From positions 1 to 5,483 of the forward strand of contig CABSAN010000084.1 of the NCBI GenBank assembly GCA_902475785.1: a DNA stretch of 5,483 nt, given 5' to 3'. Made by a program: the position numbers and the translations under genes. Below the pieces are notes generated by a model. The model was not told the DNA's origin and did no database searches. It saw only the letters and a list, made by a program, of their open reading frames with translations. Shown one piece after another: positions 5,437 to 5,483 of this stretch. Numbering within the stretch: position 1 is the first letter of the stretch; each line of letters opens with the position of its first letter. The DNA is from an uncultured Collinsella sp. (GTDB lineage: Bacteria > Actinomycetota > Coriobacteriia > Coriobacteriales > Coriobacteriaceae).

Positions 5437-5482
5437 GTTACGCGGTTTTACCAAACCGCGTAACCAGCCGACGCTGCAAGCC
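5437..5482 (+). repeat. TACC-loop hairpin plus conserved tail, copy 2 (after lacC)
   Basis: A perfect 12-bp stem pairs GTTACGCGGTTT (5437-5448) with AAACCGCGTAAC (5453-5464) around a TACC loop. It begins one base after the lacC stop. It is followed by GCCGACGCTGC (5467-5477) and AAGCC (5478-5482), the same tail as after lacB. The loop-closing pair is T-A here and C-G in copy 1, within a shared GTTY-TACC-RAAC top, which is a compensatory change. There is no T-tract within the window, so it is not scored as a terminator. The element may continue past the window edge. Confidence 0.68.
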
Positions 5483-5483
5483 C

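Noticed and set aside
5437..5464. Perfect 12-bp hairpin after lacC as an intrinsic terminator
   Set aside because: The stem is followed by CAGCCGACGC rather than a T-run, and a similar T-less hairpin lies inside the operon after lacB.

Overview
The window is GC-rich, compactly coded bacterial DNA. It carries most of a tagatose-6-phosphate (lac PTS) pathway. High GC, strong Gram-positive-type ribosome binding sites and LacA/LacB/LacX/LacC proteins usually seen in low-GC Firmicutes together suggest a Coriobacteriia-type actinobacterium such as Collinsella. That assignment is inference. All intact genes lie on the + strand.

Layout. 1-168 is the 3' end of a regulator-like gene, probably LacI/GalR family. 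169-382 is a regulatory intergenic region. 383-721 encodes a lactose/cellobiose-type PTS IIA protein (LacF-like) and is closed by an intrinsic terminator. 791-974 is a spacer with a short tandem repeat and a possible promoter. 975-2006 encodes an unrecognised multi-pass membrane protein, closed by a very strong terminator. 2083-2313 is a second regulatory region. It is followed by lacA (2314), lacB (2806), a lacX-type aldose 1-epimerase (3562) and lacC (4500-5435).

Pathway. A lactose-type PTS would import and phosphorylate the sugar, and 6-phospho-beta-galactosidase would release galactose-6-phosphate. LacA plus LacB isomerise it to tagatose-6-phosphate, LacC phosphorylates that to tagatose-1,6-bisphosphate, and LacD would cleave it to triose phosphates. 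LacX probably interconverts anomers. The PTS IIB/IIC parts, LacG and LacD are not in the window.

Two non-coding observations stand out. First, the regions upstream of lacF and lacA share a 40-bp composite site (200-239 on +, 2132-2171 on -) with identical internal spacing, plus 10-bp-phased TGTTY repeats. This suggests that one regulator, perhaps of DeoR/LacR type, controls both units. Second, the spacer after lacB and the region after lacC each contain a hairpin with the same TACC loop, a compensatory base-pair change and the same 3' tail. Neither hairpin has the T-run of a terminator, so this looks like a repeated RNA or DNA element inside the operon.
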